Assembly: GCA_017402895.1 (NCBI GenBank)
Contig: JAFPLG010000029.1
Location: 1-6,072 of the forward strand
Direction: 5' to 3'
DNA from: Paludibacteraceae bacterium
GTDB taxonomy: Bacteria; Bacteroidota; Bacteroidia; Bacteroidales; Paludibacteraceae
DNA: 6,072 nt
A program made the position numbers and the translations under genes. Positions within the stretch are counted from its first letter, which is position 1. The number at the start of each line of letters is the position of its first letter. Of the stretch, positions 1 to 6,043 are shown in pieces. Below the pieces are notes generated by a model that had not been told where the DNA came from, did not search any database, and worked only from the letters and a program-made list of their open reading frames with translations.

Positions 1-572
1 ACTTCCTAAAAGCCGACCTGACCGATATTATCAACAAGGTGGGCGAGGCGCACGCAGACGCCAATATCCGTACGGCGGCTCTCTTCTATCGCGACATTGG
101 AGATGACTACCTGACCCGCGTGAGTGATTTCACGGACGATTTGTCGGTGACCACCAACTATATCGCTAAGCAAAAAGCCGATGGCGGAGGTGACTATCCC
201 GAGGCCGTGCATACCGCGCTGGAAGTGGGACTACAGAAACTCTCGTGGCGCGAGGATAATAGTATCCGACTGGCTTTTATGCTGTTGGATGCCCCTCCGC
301 ATAAGCAGGACGACGTGCTGGCCAGTCTGCATCAGTCCATCCCGCAGTATGCCAAACGAGGAATACGTATCATTCCTGTGGCCGCCAGCGGCGTGGACAA
401 GAACACAGAGTTCTTCCTGCGTTTCACGGCTATAGCTACCGACGGAACATACGTATTCATAACGAACCATAGTGGCGTAGGAGGCGATCATATCGAGGCA
501 ACAGTTGGTGCGTATAAAGTGGAACTGCTCAACGACCTGATGGTACGACTCATAGATCAATACCTGGAATAA
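1..572 (+). CDS. VWA domain protein, C-terminal part (5' end outside window)
   Basis: The frame is open from the left edge (first full codon at base 3, 189 residues visible) to TAA at 570-572. An internal GTG at 39 is not a credible start, because the codons before it (FLKADLTDIINK) already read as a VWA helix. The visible part has the pattern of a von Willebrand A domain: FYRDIGDDYLTR, then ADGGGDYPEA (DGGGD at visible residues 60-64, the usual place of the MIDAS Thr/Gly loop), the strand ending DAPPH (96-100), a strand IRIIPVAASG, and near the end NHSGVGGDHIEAT (155-167) before a last helix. The first MIDAS motif (DxSxS) would lie upstream of the window. VWA domains bind proteins through a metal ion; the ligand here is unknown. 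Export cannot be judged without the N-terminus. The next gene starts 27 bp downstream on the same strand. The domain call is firm; the cellular role is not. Confidence 0.85.
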   Translation, partial: FLKADLTDIINKVGEAHADANIRTAALFYRDIGDDYLTRVSDFTDDLSVTTNYIAKQKADGGGDYPEAVHTALEVGLQKLSWREDNSIRLAFMLLDAPPHKQDDVLASLHQSIPQYAKRGIRIIPVAASGVDKNTEFFLRFTAIATDGTYVFITNHSGVGGDHIEATVGAYKVELLNDLMVRLIDQYLE

Positions 573-573
573 T

Positions 574-601
574 GGCTAACGGCTAATAGCTAAAAGCTAA
601 T
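574..601. repeat. Heptanucleotide tandem array, 4 units, (G/A)GCTAA(N)
   Basis: Four consecutive 7-bp units fill the gap between the VWA gene and the TPR regulator: GGCTAAC, GGCTAAT, AGCTAAA, AGCTAAT. The core GCTAA recurs at exactly 7-bp steps (575, 582, 589, 596). Because 7 is not a multiple of 3, the TAA in each unit falls in successive frames, so the array stops translation in all three frames. The last unit supplies the first two bases (AT) of the downstream ATG, giving a TAATG junction. Its function is unknown. Confidence 0.8.
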
Positions 602-1841
602 GGCAAAAATTGGCTGGCTCATACTATGCTTCCTGCTCTCATCATGCGCAGCAGGAACCGTCTCGGACGCTTTTGTTCGAGAGCAGTATGAGCGTGGGTG
701 TGCCTTACGCCAGGAAGGGAAAGCCGTCGAGGCGATGCAGTGTTTCATCGATGCTTCCCAGACCCGAACCGGCGACCATCTTCTGCTGGGACGGGTATAT
801 GCCAATATGGCGAATATGTGCCGTCAGGCCGAACGTCACCAGACAGCCTATGAGGTCTATACGCAGTCGGCCGAACAGTTTTTGCTGGGCGGAGATACCT
901 TGCTCTATGCCTACGCGCTCAACAACATGGCATGGGAACAAGCCGTTATGTGTGATAAACCCTTGGCGATTGCTTTAGCCGATTCGGCTTGTCGGGTGTG
1001 CACGCAGCAGAAAATACGGAACAAGACCTACGAGACACGCGCCGCAGCCTGTCTCTACGCCGAGCAATATGACTCGGTACTGCACTATGCCACTCGGATC
1101 GAGGATCCTGTCTATGGCAGTATGCTGCTGGCACAAGCCTATTCCCTGACCCAACAATGCGACTCGGCGTTACGCTTCGCGCAACAGGTTATCAAGGAGA
1201 CGACCAACCCGCGCTACTTGGACGACTGTTATTATATACTGGCCCATTGCGACAGTCTGGCCGGGCGTACCGAGGTGCTGGCATGGACTGCAGCCCGCAC
1301 GGATGTGCAGCGCGACCTGGAAGCCTATAAGAGCGAGATGGCACAGGCCGTCTTGCTTCTGGAACAGAGTCGTCATCCGAAGCATATGGTTTATCTCATG
1401 CTGCTGATACCGCTGGGAATTGGAACGGCTGCATGGCTTGCTTATATGCTCTGGCTGCGGCGCCGCTTGCGCACGATAAAAGACGAACAGGCCACACGTC
1501 AGGCTGACCGCTTGCGCGAGATAGAACAATTGGGACAACGACTGCGCCAGAGTGCCCAACCTAAGAAGACCATCCCATGGCAGGACTTCACTGCCCTCTG
1601 CACCTACGGCGATGCCCATCTATTCGGCATGCCCGGTAAGTTGCTGGCCCGTGGCCTTTCAGAACGAGAGGTACGGTTGTCGTTACTGGTGCTGCTCGGT
1701 TTCTCCTACGCCGAGATGGCCGACATACTCAACCGTGCGGAGAACGGCATAGGAAAAGACAAATACCTGATTGCTAAGAAACTGGGCGTTAGTGCCCGCG
1801 ACCTGCAAACTACCCTGCTGGAGATGGCCTGCAAGAACTGA
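600..1841 (+). CDS. Membrane-spanning regulator: lipoprotein-like signal, periplasmic TPRs, TM helix, cytoplasmic HTH
   Basis: This 413-residue protein reads as a one-component transmembrane regulator. Residues 1-16 form a hydrophobic signal ending in a lipobox-like LSSC (Cys16). Residues about 27-233 are helical repeats with TPR-like spacing (for example YERGCALRQEGKAVEAMQCF and YSLTQQCDSALRFAQQV), roughly six units. A single transmembrane helix at about 263-286 is followed by RRRLRTIK, placing the C-terminus in the cytoplasm by the positive-inside rule. Residues about 288-318 look like a coiled coil, and 352-410 (LSEREVRLSLLVLLGFSYAE, then a second helix pair) resemble a LuxR/sigma-region-4 type helix-turn-helix. 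TPR-TM-HTH proteins of this layout are common in Bacteroidetes. The ATG at 600 is chosen because it gives the signal sequence; there is no clear Shine-Dalgarno. The periplasmic part has ten cysteines besides Cys16. The next gene follows after 10 bp. The layout is well supported; the target promoters and signal are unknown. Confidence 0.85.
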   Translation: MAKIGWLILCFLLSSCAAGTVSDAFVREQYERGCALRQEGKAVEAMQCFIDASQTRTGDHLLLGRVYANMANMCRQAERHQTAYEVYTQSAEQFLLGGDTLLYAYALNNMAWEQAVMCDKPLAIALADSACRVCTQQKIRNKTYETRAAACLYAEQYDSVLHYATRIEDPVYGSMLLAQAYSLTQQCDSALRFAQQVIKETTNPRYLDDCYYILAHCDSLAGRTEVLAWTAARTDVQRDLEAYKSEMAQAVLLLEQSRHPKHMVYLMLLIPLGIGTAAWLAYMLWLRRRLRTIKDEQATRQADRLREIEQLGQRLRQSAQPKKTIPWQDFTALCTYGDAHLFGMPGKLLARGLSEREVRLSLLVLLGFSYAEMADILNRAENGIGKDKYLIAKKLGVSARDLQTTLLEMACKN

Positions 1842-1851
1842 GAAAGAAGGA

Positions 1852-2364
1852 ATGAAACGATGGTGGCTATATACGATGATGCTGTTTGTGTTCGGTGCAG
1901 TTGGTGCAACGAATACCATCCGCGTGCCGCTACGTGTGTCCTACATCACGCTTGCGCCGCAGGACAATCCTACGGGTTCTACGCCCGACCCTACCGACCC
2001 GACACAGTTCCGCGTCTCGCTCACAGGCAATATACTGACTATCCAGACGCAACCCGATAAGGTGTCGTACGTACTGGTTCGTTCCGATTTTAGCGAACAA
2101 AAAAATGAGGACTATTTCTTCTCCGTGTGCTACGATTCGGTCAGTTGTCCGATCACCCGCCCCGGGGAATACAGCATAGCTATCGGTTGTTGGAATGCCG
2201 ACTTGGTGGGTGTTCTTCAGGTGAAGAGCGTGGATATCTACACCTTCGACGGACAGCGACTCAATACCTACACTGTGGGACCGGCGATGGATAAGCCCGG
2301 ACTTTATATCGTAAGACTCGAAACCGACTTGGGCGTCACAACCCTAAAAACACTACGCAAATGA
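1852..2364 (+). CDS. Secreted small protein, DUF3244-like, with T9SS-like C-terminal motif
   Basis: The product has 170 residues. The ATG at 1852 is chosen over an in-frame ATG at 1771 because it starts a clean signal peptide (MKRWWLYTMMLFVFGAVGA, probable cleavage after residue 19) and sits 10 bp after the regulator stop, whereas 1771 would overlap that gene by 71 bp. A purine run AGAAAGAAGG precedes the ATG but lies too close (1 bp) to be a normal Shine-Dalgarno. The mature protein begins with a short strand (IRVPLRVSYITL), then a Pro/Thr/Asp-rich linker (about 39-52), then a beta-sandwich-like stretch (FRVSLTGNILTIQT ... CPITRPGEYSIAIG) resembling DUF3244 proteins of Bacteroidales. Residues about 124-170 (VKSVDIYTFDGQRLNTY, then GLYIVRLET and TLKTLRK) resemble a type IX secretion C-terminal tail. 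Cys93 and Cys99 could form a disulfide. Its stop overlaps the next start (ATGA), implying translational coupling. Family assignment is from memory of patterns and moderate only; function is unknown. Confidence 0.75.
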   Translation: MKRWWLYTMMLFVFGAVGATNTIRVPLRVSYITLAPQDNPTGSTPDPTDPTQFRVSLTGNILTIQTQPDKVSYVLVRSDFSEQKNEDYFFSVCYDSVSCPITRPGEYSIAIGCWNADLVGVLQVKSVDIYTFDGQRLNTYTVGPAMDKPGLYIVRLETDLGVTTLKTLRK

Positions 2365-2798
2365 AAAAGAATATTCTGTATAGTATCCTGGTGATGTTTA
2401 TCGGCATAACCCTCACGGGGTGTATGGCTAAAAATGCAGATGAAATATTAGATCCGAGCAATGGATGGTCAGACAAAACCGCGCCCCGACTGATCGTCAA
2501 GGGCACGGTAACGAACGAAGCGGGCGACCCGCTCAAAAATATCCGTGTGGACCTATATGGTGTGCGCGAGGAAACGGAGCAGGATATCCTTACCTACAAC
2601 TATTCCTACACCAACGCTGCGGGAGAGTATGTCATCACGCGGTATCGTGGACGGCAGAGTCCCAACTCCATCACGCTGGTCTTCTCCGACCCTTCCAATA
2701 CATATCAGGAGCAGACGAAGATATGCGACAAATCGGTGGAAGACCTTTCCTCTTCCGGGGATAGCGAGTGGCGTGTAAATGCCACGCTCACCCACTAA
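2361..2798 (+). CDS. Putative lipoprotein with carboxypeptidase-regulatory-like domain
   Basis: The 145-residue product begins with a classic lipoprotein signal: MKKNILYSILVMFIGI followed by the lipobox LTGC, lipidated Cys21. After a short linker, residues about 44-95 (LIVKGTVTNEAGDPLKNIRV ... YTNAAGEYVIT) match the start of a carboxypeptidase-regulatory-like / transthyretin-like beta-sandwich, the fold also found at the N-terminus of SusC-type proteins. The rest (SITLVFSDPS ... SEWRVNATLTH) is beta-rich and ends in a strand. Length and order of elements recall the Bacteroidetes lipoproteins annotated as radical SAM-associated putative lipoproteins, but no radical SAM gene lies in this window, so that assignment is tentative. 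The ATG overlaps the previous stop by 4 bp (ATGA), so the two proteins are probably made together. It is the last gene of the run; metG faces it 33 bp away. The lipoprotein call is firm, the family moderate, the role unknown. Confidence 0.8.
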   Translation: MKKNILYSILVMFIGITLTGCMAKNADEILDPSNGWSDKTAPRLIVKGTVTNEAGDPLKNIRVDLYGVREETEQDILTYNYSYTNAAGEYVITRYRGRQSPNSITLVFSDPSNTYQEQTKICDKSVEDLSSSGDSEWRVNATLTH

Positions 2799-2800
2799 CC

Positions 2801-2835
2801 CTTTCACCTTTCACTTTTCAGTTTTCTCCTTTTAC
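2801..2835. repeat. Heptanucleotide tandem array, 5 degenerate units, CTTTCAC type
   Basis: Five 7-bp units lie between the two convergent genes: CTTTCAC, CTTTCAC, TTTTCAG, TTTTCTC, CTTTTAC. The first two are identical and the others decay progressively. The array starts 2 bp after the lipoprotein stop and runs into the metG stop codon (2832-2834). In the + transcript it is a U/C-rich tract, which might help end transcription, but no strong hairpin precedes it. The sequence is unrelated to the array at 574-601 although the period is the same. Confidence 0.7.
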
Positions 2836-4907
2836 CCAACTTGCGTGCCGTTCTTCACTGGCGCGCTAACGGTGGTTACTACCAATCGACCATCGGCATC
2901 TACGGCTGATAGAATCATACCTTGGCTTTCTATACCCATCATCTTGCGCGGCGGGAAGTTAGCTATAAATAGTACTTGTTTTCCAATCAGCACCGACGGA
3001 TCGGGATACGACTGAGCAATACCGCTCAGTATAGTGCGTCCACCCATGCCATCGTCCAGACTGAACTGGAGCAGACGTTCCGATTTCTTGACCGGTTGAC
3101 AATCAAGCACCGTGGCTACACGGATATCCGTCTTATCAAACTCGTCGATCGTGGTGTCAGCCTTGATAGGCGACGGACGCCAATTCTTAAGTGCCTCCTC
3201 TTGTGCAGCTTTTTCATTCTCTGCTTTGATGCGTGCTAGGCGATCCAATTGACCCTGGATCAGGCTATCGTCAATCTTCTCAAAGAGCAGACTGACCTCA
3301 CCCAGCGTCGAATCGGTCTGTAGCAAATCAATGCGTCCAAGGTCTTCCCAACCGATTTGAGCATCCATCTGAAGCATCGTGCGCAGTTTCTCGCTCGAGA
3401 ACGGCAAGAACGGCTCAAAGGCAATGGCCAGATTGGCAGCAATCTGCAGCGACAGATGCAGGATCGTAGCCGTACGTTCCATATCGGTCTTAGCCAGTTT
3501 CCAAGGCTCGGTATCGGCCAGGTACTTATTGCCGATACGTGCCAGATTCATGGCTTCCTTCTGTGCATCGCGGAAACGGAAATTCTCCAGCAGACTCTCC
3601 AGTGTGGCTTTCACATGGCAGAACTCATCTATCGTTTGGCGATCATAGTCGGTCAGTTCGCCGCACTCCGGCACACGTCCCTCAAAGTACTTACCGGTGA
3701 GCACTAGGGCACGGTTGATAAAGTTACCGTAGATAGCCACCAGCTCGTTGTTGTTGCGAGCTTGGAAGTCAGCCCAAGTGAAGTCGTTATCCTTGGTCTC
3801 CGGTGCATTAGCCGTCAGCACATAGCGCAGCACGTCCTGCTTGCCGGGGAAGTCATCCAGATACTCGTTGAGCCATACAGCCCAGTTACGACTGGTACTA
3901 ATCTTATCTCCCTCCAGGTTGAGGAACTCGTTGCTCGGCACGTTATCCGGCAGGTTATAGCCCTGTGCCTTCAACATAGCCGGGAAGACGATACAGTGGA
4001 AGACGATATTATCCTTACCGATGAAATGAATCATGCGGGTGTCGTCCTGACGCCACCATTGTTCCCAGTTACCATATTTCTCCGGCTGCGCCTTGCAGAG
4101 TTCGATCGTATTGGAGATATATCCAATCGGAGCATCAAACCATACATATAGCACCTTACCTTCAGCACCTTCTACCGGCACAGGAATTCCCCAGTCCAGG
4201 TCGCGCGTCACGGCACGTGGCTTCAATCCGCCGTCCAGCCAACTCTTGCATTGGCCATATACGTTCGGACGCCACTCTTTATGCTGGTTCAGAATCCAGT
4301 CTTCGAGCCAAGGCTGGTACTGATCCAGCGGCAGATACCAGTGCTTGGTCTCCTTCTTGGTCAGCGCATTGCCCGTCTCGGCGTTATAGGGGTTGATGAG
4401 TTCTTCGGGCGAGAGCGTGGCACCGCATTTCTCACACTGGTCACCATAAGCACCCTGGGCATGGCAACGCGGACACTCACCGCGGATATTGCGGTCGGTC
4501 AGGAAATGGCCTGTCTCGGGATCGTAGAACTGTTCGCTGGTCTGCTCCACAAACTGTCCGGCCTCGTACATCCGACGAAAATAATCGGCTGCAAACTGGT
4601 GATGCGTCTCGCTGGTCGTACGCGAATAGATATCAAACGAGATGCCGAAGTCGGCAAACGAACGCTTGATGAGCGAGTGGTAACGATCCACCACTTCCTG
4701 GGTAGTGATACCCTCTTTTCGGGCACGGATAGTCACCGGTACGCCATGTTCGTCACTACCGCAGACAAACAGCACCTTCTTTCCCTTCAGTCGCAAGTAA
4801 CGGGCATAGATATCTGCCGGAATATACACACCTGCCAAGTGGCCGATATGAACCGGACCGTTCGCATAAGGTAGTGCTGCGGTGATCAAAGAACGTTGAA
4901 ATGTCAT
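2832..4907 (-). CDS. metG: Methionyl-tRNA synthetase
   Basis: This class I synthetase (691 residues) joins methionine to initiator and elongator tRNA-Met in the cytoplasm and is essential. It is complete. The HIGH motif is intact at residues 20-23 ([12 protein letters not shown]). A zinc knuckle in the connective-peptide region has C145, C148, C158 and C161 (CPRC ... CEKC). WFDAPIGY begins at 256 and FIGKDN lies at 295-300. The KMSKS loop appears as KISTS (335-339), a variant that I recall as usual in Bacteroidetes enzymes. An anticodon-binding helical domain follows, then a charged linker ([11 protein letters not shown]), and residues about 587-691 form a Trbp111/EMAPII-like tRNA-binding domain ([10 protein letters not shown] ... 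[17 protein letters not shown]) that promotes dimerisation and tRNA binding. The ATG at 4905-4907 gives the expected N-terminus ([16 protein letters not shown]). A Bacteroides-type promoter lies about 120 bp upstream at 5030-5061. The gene stands alone on its strand in this window. Confidence 0.98.
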   Translation of the reverse strand: MTFQRSLITAALPYANGPVHIGHLAGVYIPADIYARYLRLKGKKVLFVCGSDEHGVPVTIRARKEGITTQEVVDRYHSLIKRSFADFGISFDIYSRTTSETHHQFAADYFRRMYEAGQFVEQTSEQFYDPETGHFLTDRNIRGECPRCHAQGAYGDQCEKCGATLSPEELINPYNAETGNALTKKETKHWYLPLDQYQPWLEDWILNQHKEWRPNVYGQCKSWLDGGLKPRAVTRDLDWGIPVPVEGAEGKVLYVWFDAPIGYISNTIELCKAQPEKYGNWEQWWRQDDTRMIHFIGKDNIVFHCIVFPAMLKAQGYNLPDNVPSNEFLNLEGDKISTSRNWAVWLNEYLDDFPGKQDVLRYVLTANAPETKDNDFTWADFQARNNNELVAIYGNFINRALVLTGKYFEGRVPECGELTDYDRQTIDEFCHVKATLESLLENFRFRDAQKEAMNLARIGNKYLADTEPWKLAKTDMERTATILHLSLQIAANLAIAFEPFLPFSSEKLRTMLQMDAQIGWEDLGRIDLLQTDSTLGEVSLLFEKIDDSLIQGQLDRLARIKAENEKAAQEEALKNWRPSPIKADTTIDEFDKTDIRVATVLDCQPVKKSERLLQFSLDDGMGGRTILSGIAQSYPDPSVLIGKQVLFIANFPPRKMMGIESQGMILSAVDADGRLVVTTVSAPVKNGTQVG

Positions 4908-4933
4908 ATAAATTGTTGTTTTTTGTGTAGATT

Positions 4934-4953
4934 TTATAAAAACTTATAAAAAA
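4934..4953. repeat. A/T-tract direct repeat (TTATAAAAA, 10-bp spacing)
   Basis: TTATAAAAA at 4934-4942 recurs as TTATAAAAAA at 4944-4953, spaced 10 bp apart, about one helical turn. The pair ends directly before the TTTG (-33) element of the rightward promoter, where an UP-like or intrinsically bent A-tract element would be expected. It also lies in the predicted metG leader. The repeat is visible; any activity is inference. Confidence 0.4.
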
Positions 4954-4985
4954 TTTGCGTATGTCGTTAATTTTTTGTAATTTCG
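4954..4985 (+). promoter_or_regulatory. Putative Bacteroides-type promoter for the outer-membrane protein gene
   Basis: TTTG at 4954-4957, a 20-bp spacer, then TAATTTCG at 4978-4985. This matches the Bacteroidetes sigma consensus (TTTG at -33, TAnnTTTG at -7) with one mismatch (C at 4984). The predicted transcript start is near 4990, giving a leader of about 80 nt to the GTG at 5069. It would also place the in-frame TTG (4955) and ATG (4961) upstream of the transcript, which supports the GTG start. Confidence 0.55.
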
Positions 4986-5029
4986 CCGCCGGATTCGTAT
5001 CCAACTTATCGAAATTCCTTTTGCGAGTG

Positions 5030-5061
5030 CAAAGGTACGACAAAATTTTGAGAAATACAAA
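5030..5061 (-). promoter_or_regulatory. Putative Bacteroides-type promoter for metG
   Basis: Read on the minus strand, TTTG (5061-5058), a 20-bp spacer, then TACCTTTG (5037-5030), followed by CACTCGC. Both boxes match the Bacteroidetes consensus exactly, with the same spacer length as the rightward promoter. The predicted start is near 5025, leaving a metG leader of roughly 115-120 nt. No riboswitch or T-box-like structure was recognised in that leader, which is A/T-rich. Confidence 0.7.
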
Positions 5062-5068
5062 TAAAATC

Positions 5069-6043
5069 GTGAAAAACGTAAAAACATACGCAATTCTGGC
5101 CATACTGAGTTTGTTCAGCATGGTTTCTTTGGCACAAGTGAATAGTTATGTCGGTGTATGGGGAGAACTGGGCGAATGGTCTCTGTTGCCGCAAGAGAGT
5201 AAGTACGGAAGCAGTATGGGTGTAGCCGGCGGACTCGGCGTGATGTATGACTTGCAGTACAAACACCTGATTGTAGATATCGGTGTTGGTGCCAACTACG
5301 GCATGACGGCCTATAGCGTGAATGCCAACCAGAACCAGACGCTGAAAAACCAGCAGGACCTGCAGGGCGACGTATTCGACTATGTGTACCAGGTGCGTGA
5401 CCGCAAGGACCAGTATACGAATCTGATGGTTCAGGTGCCCTTGATGGTTGGTGGCCAGTGGGGACGATTCTATTGTATGGCCGGTGTGAAAGCCGGAATA
5501 TCGTTGCTCACGAATTCTCATACGAAAGCTAATCTGACGACATACGGCGACTACCAGCTTTTCGACGATTTCCGCAACATGCCGGAGTATCAGTTCTTTG
5601 AGGCTTTGCCGCTGAATAAGACGATTCGTACGAACTTCAATTTCAACCTGGATGTAAGCGCCGAGATAGGTGCGCGACTGGGTTATATGCAGTCGATGAC
5701 AGGTTATGATATCCGCAAGTCGAGCGTACAGTATCGTTTGGCCCTCTTCTTCGACTACGGTGTGCTGGATCTGCACAAGGCCGACTATCTGGAGTCGCTG
5801 ACCGTTCCTACGGCGTACGACGCGCAGGCCGCTTACGGCACGACGACTATGGTGGATGGGTTGACAACCAACGACGTGATGTCAACGACCGATTTCGCCA
5901 AGGCGGTGAATAACCTGATGGTAGGTGTGAAGTTTACGGTGCTGTTTGAGTTGCCGAAACCAAAGAACTGCGTGATCTGCCGCGATGCTAACGTTAGCTT
6001 AATCCGTGCTCGCAAAGGCGGTACTAAGTTCGACAAGGACTAA
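5069..6043 (+). CDS. Outer-membrane beta-barrel protein with a CxxC-containing tail
   Basis: The product has 324 residues if started at GTG 5069, which gives a standard signal peptide (MKNVKTYAILAILSLFSMVS, then LA, cleavage likely before Gln23). In-frame TTG 4955 and ATG 4961 would add 36-38 unlikely residues before the signal peptide and lie inside the predicted promoter. The mature protein is rich in alternating hydrophobic/polar strands with Gly and aromatic residues (SYVGVWGELGEWSLL; GSSMGVAGGLGVMYDL; HLIVDIGVGANYGM; FYCMAGVKAGISLL; FNLDVSAEIGARLGYM; YRLALFFDYGVLDL; LMVGVKFTVLFEL), typical of an 8- to 12-stranded porin-like barrel of Bacteroidetes. After the last strand (about 283-295) a basic tail of about 29 residues contains CVIC (301-304). 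The upstream sequence is A-rich with no Shine-Dalgarno, as is usual for this phylum. A downstream partner, if any, lies outside the window. Substrate or role is not recognisable. Confidence 0.8.
   Translation: MKNVKTYAILAILSLFSMVSLAQVNSYVGVWGELGEWSLLPQESKYGSSMGVAGGLGVMYDLQYKHLIVDIGVGANYGMTAYSVNANQNQTLKNQQDLQGDVFDYVYQVRDRKDQYTNLMVQVPLMVGGQWGRFYCMAGVKAGISLLTNSHTKANLTTYGDYQLFDDFRNMPEYQFFEALPLNKTIRTNFNFNLDVSAEIGARLGYMQSMTGYDIRKSSVQYRLALFFDYGVLDLHKADYLESLTVPTAYDAQAAYGTTTMVDGLTTNDVMSTTDFAKAVNNLMVGVKFTVLFELPKPKNCVICRDANVSLIRARKGGTKFDKD

Noticed and set aside
1170..1619. 149-codon open frame on the minus strand inside the TPR regulator gene
   Set aside because: It is a shadow of a gene with clear TPR, TM and HTH parts; no independent support.
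1771..1851. Upstream in-frame start for the DUF3244-like protein
   Set aside because: It would add 27 residues of non-signal sequence, overlap the regulator gene by 71 bp and bury the signal peptide; the ATG at 1852 fits better.
2768..2787. Small hairpin (GTGGC/GCCAC or GCGTG/CACGC) before a U-rich tract, as a possible terminator
   Set aside because: The stem is only 5-6 bp, lies inside the lipoprotein coding region and is separated from the U/C-rich tract by more than 10 bp; too weak to call.
4251..4874. 207-codon open frame on the plus strand inside metG
   Set aside because: It is antisense to the conserved N-terminal half of MetRS, including the HIGH and zinc motifs; no domain is recognisable and no promoter precedes it.
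4908..5025. Riboswitch or T-box-like leader for metG
   Set aside because: The leader is long (about 115 nt) but A/T-rich, with no visible stem pairs or conserved T-box or SAM riboswitch motifs.
5006..5776. 256-codon open frame on the minus strand opposite the barrel gene
   Set aside because: It lies almost entirely antisense to a convincing signal-peptide barrel protein, has no recognisable domain or signal, and its His/Val/Gln-rich content is what the complement of a barrel gene gives.
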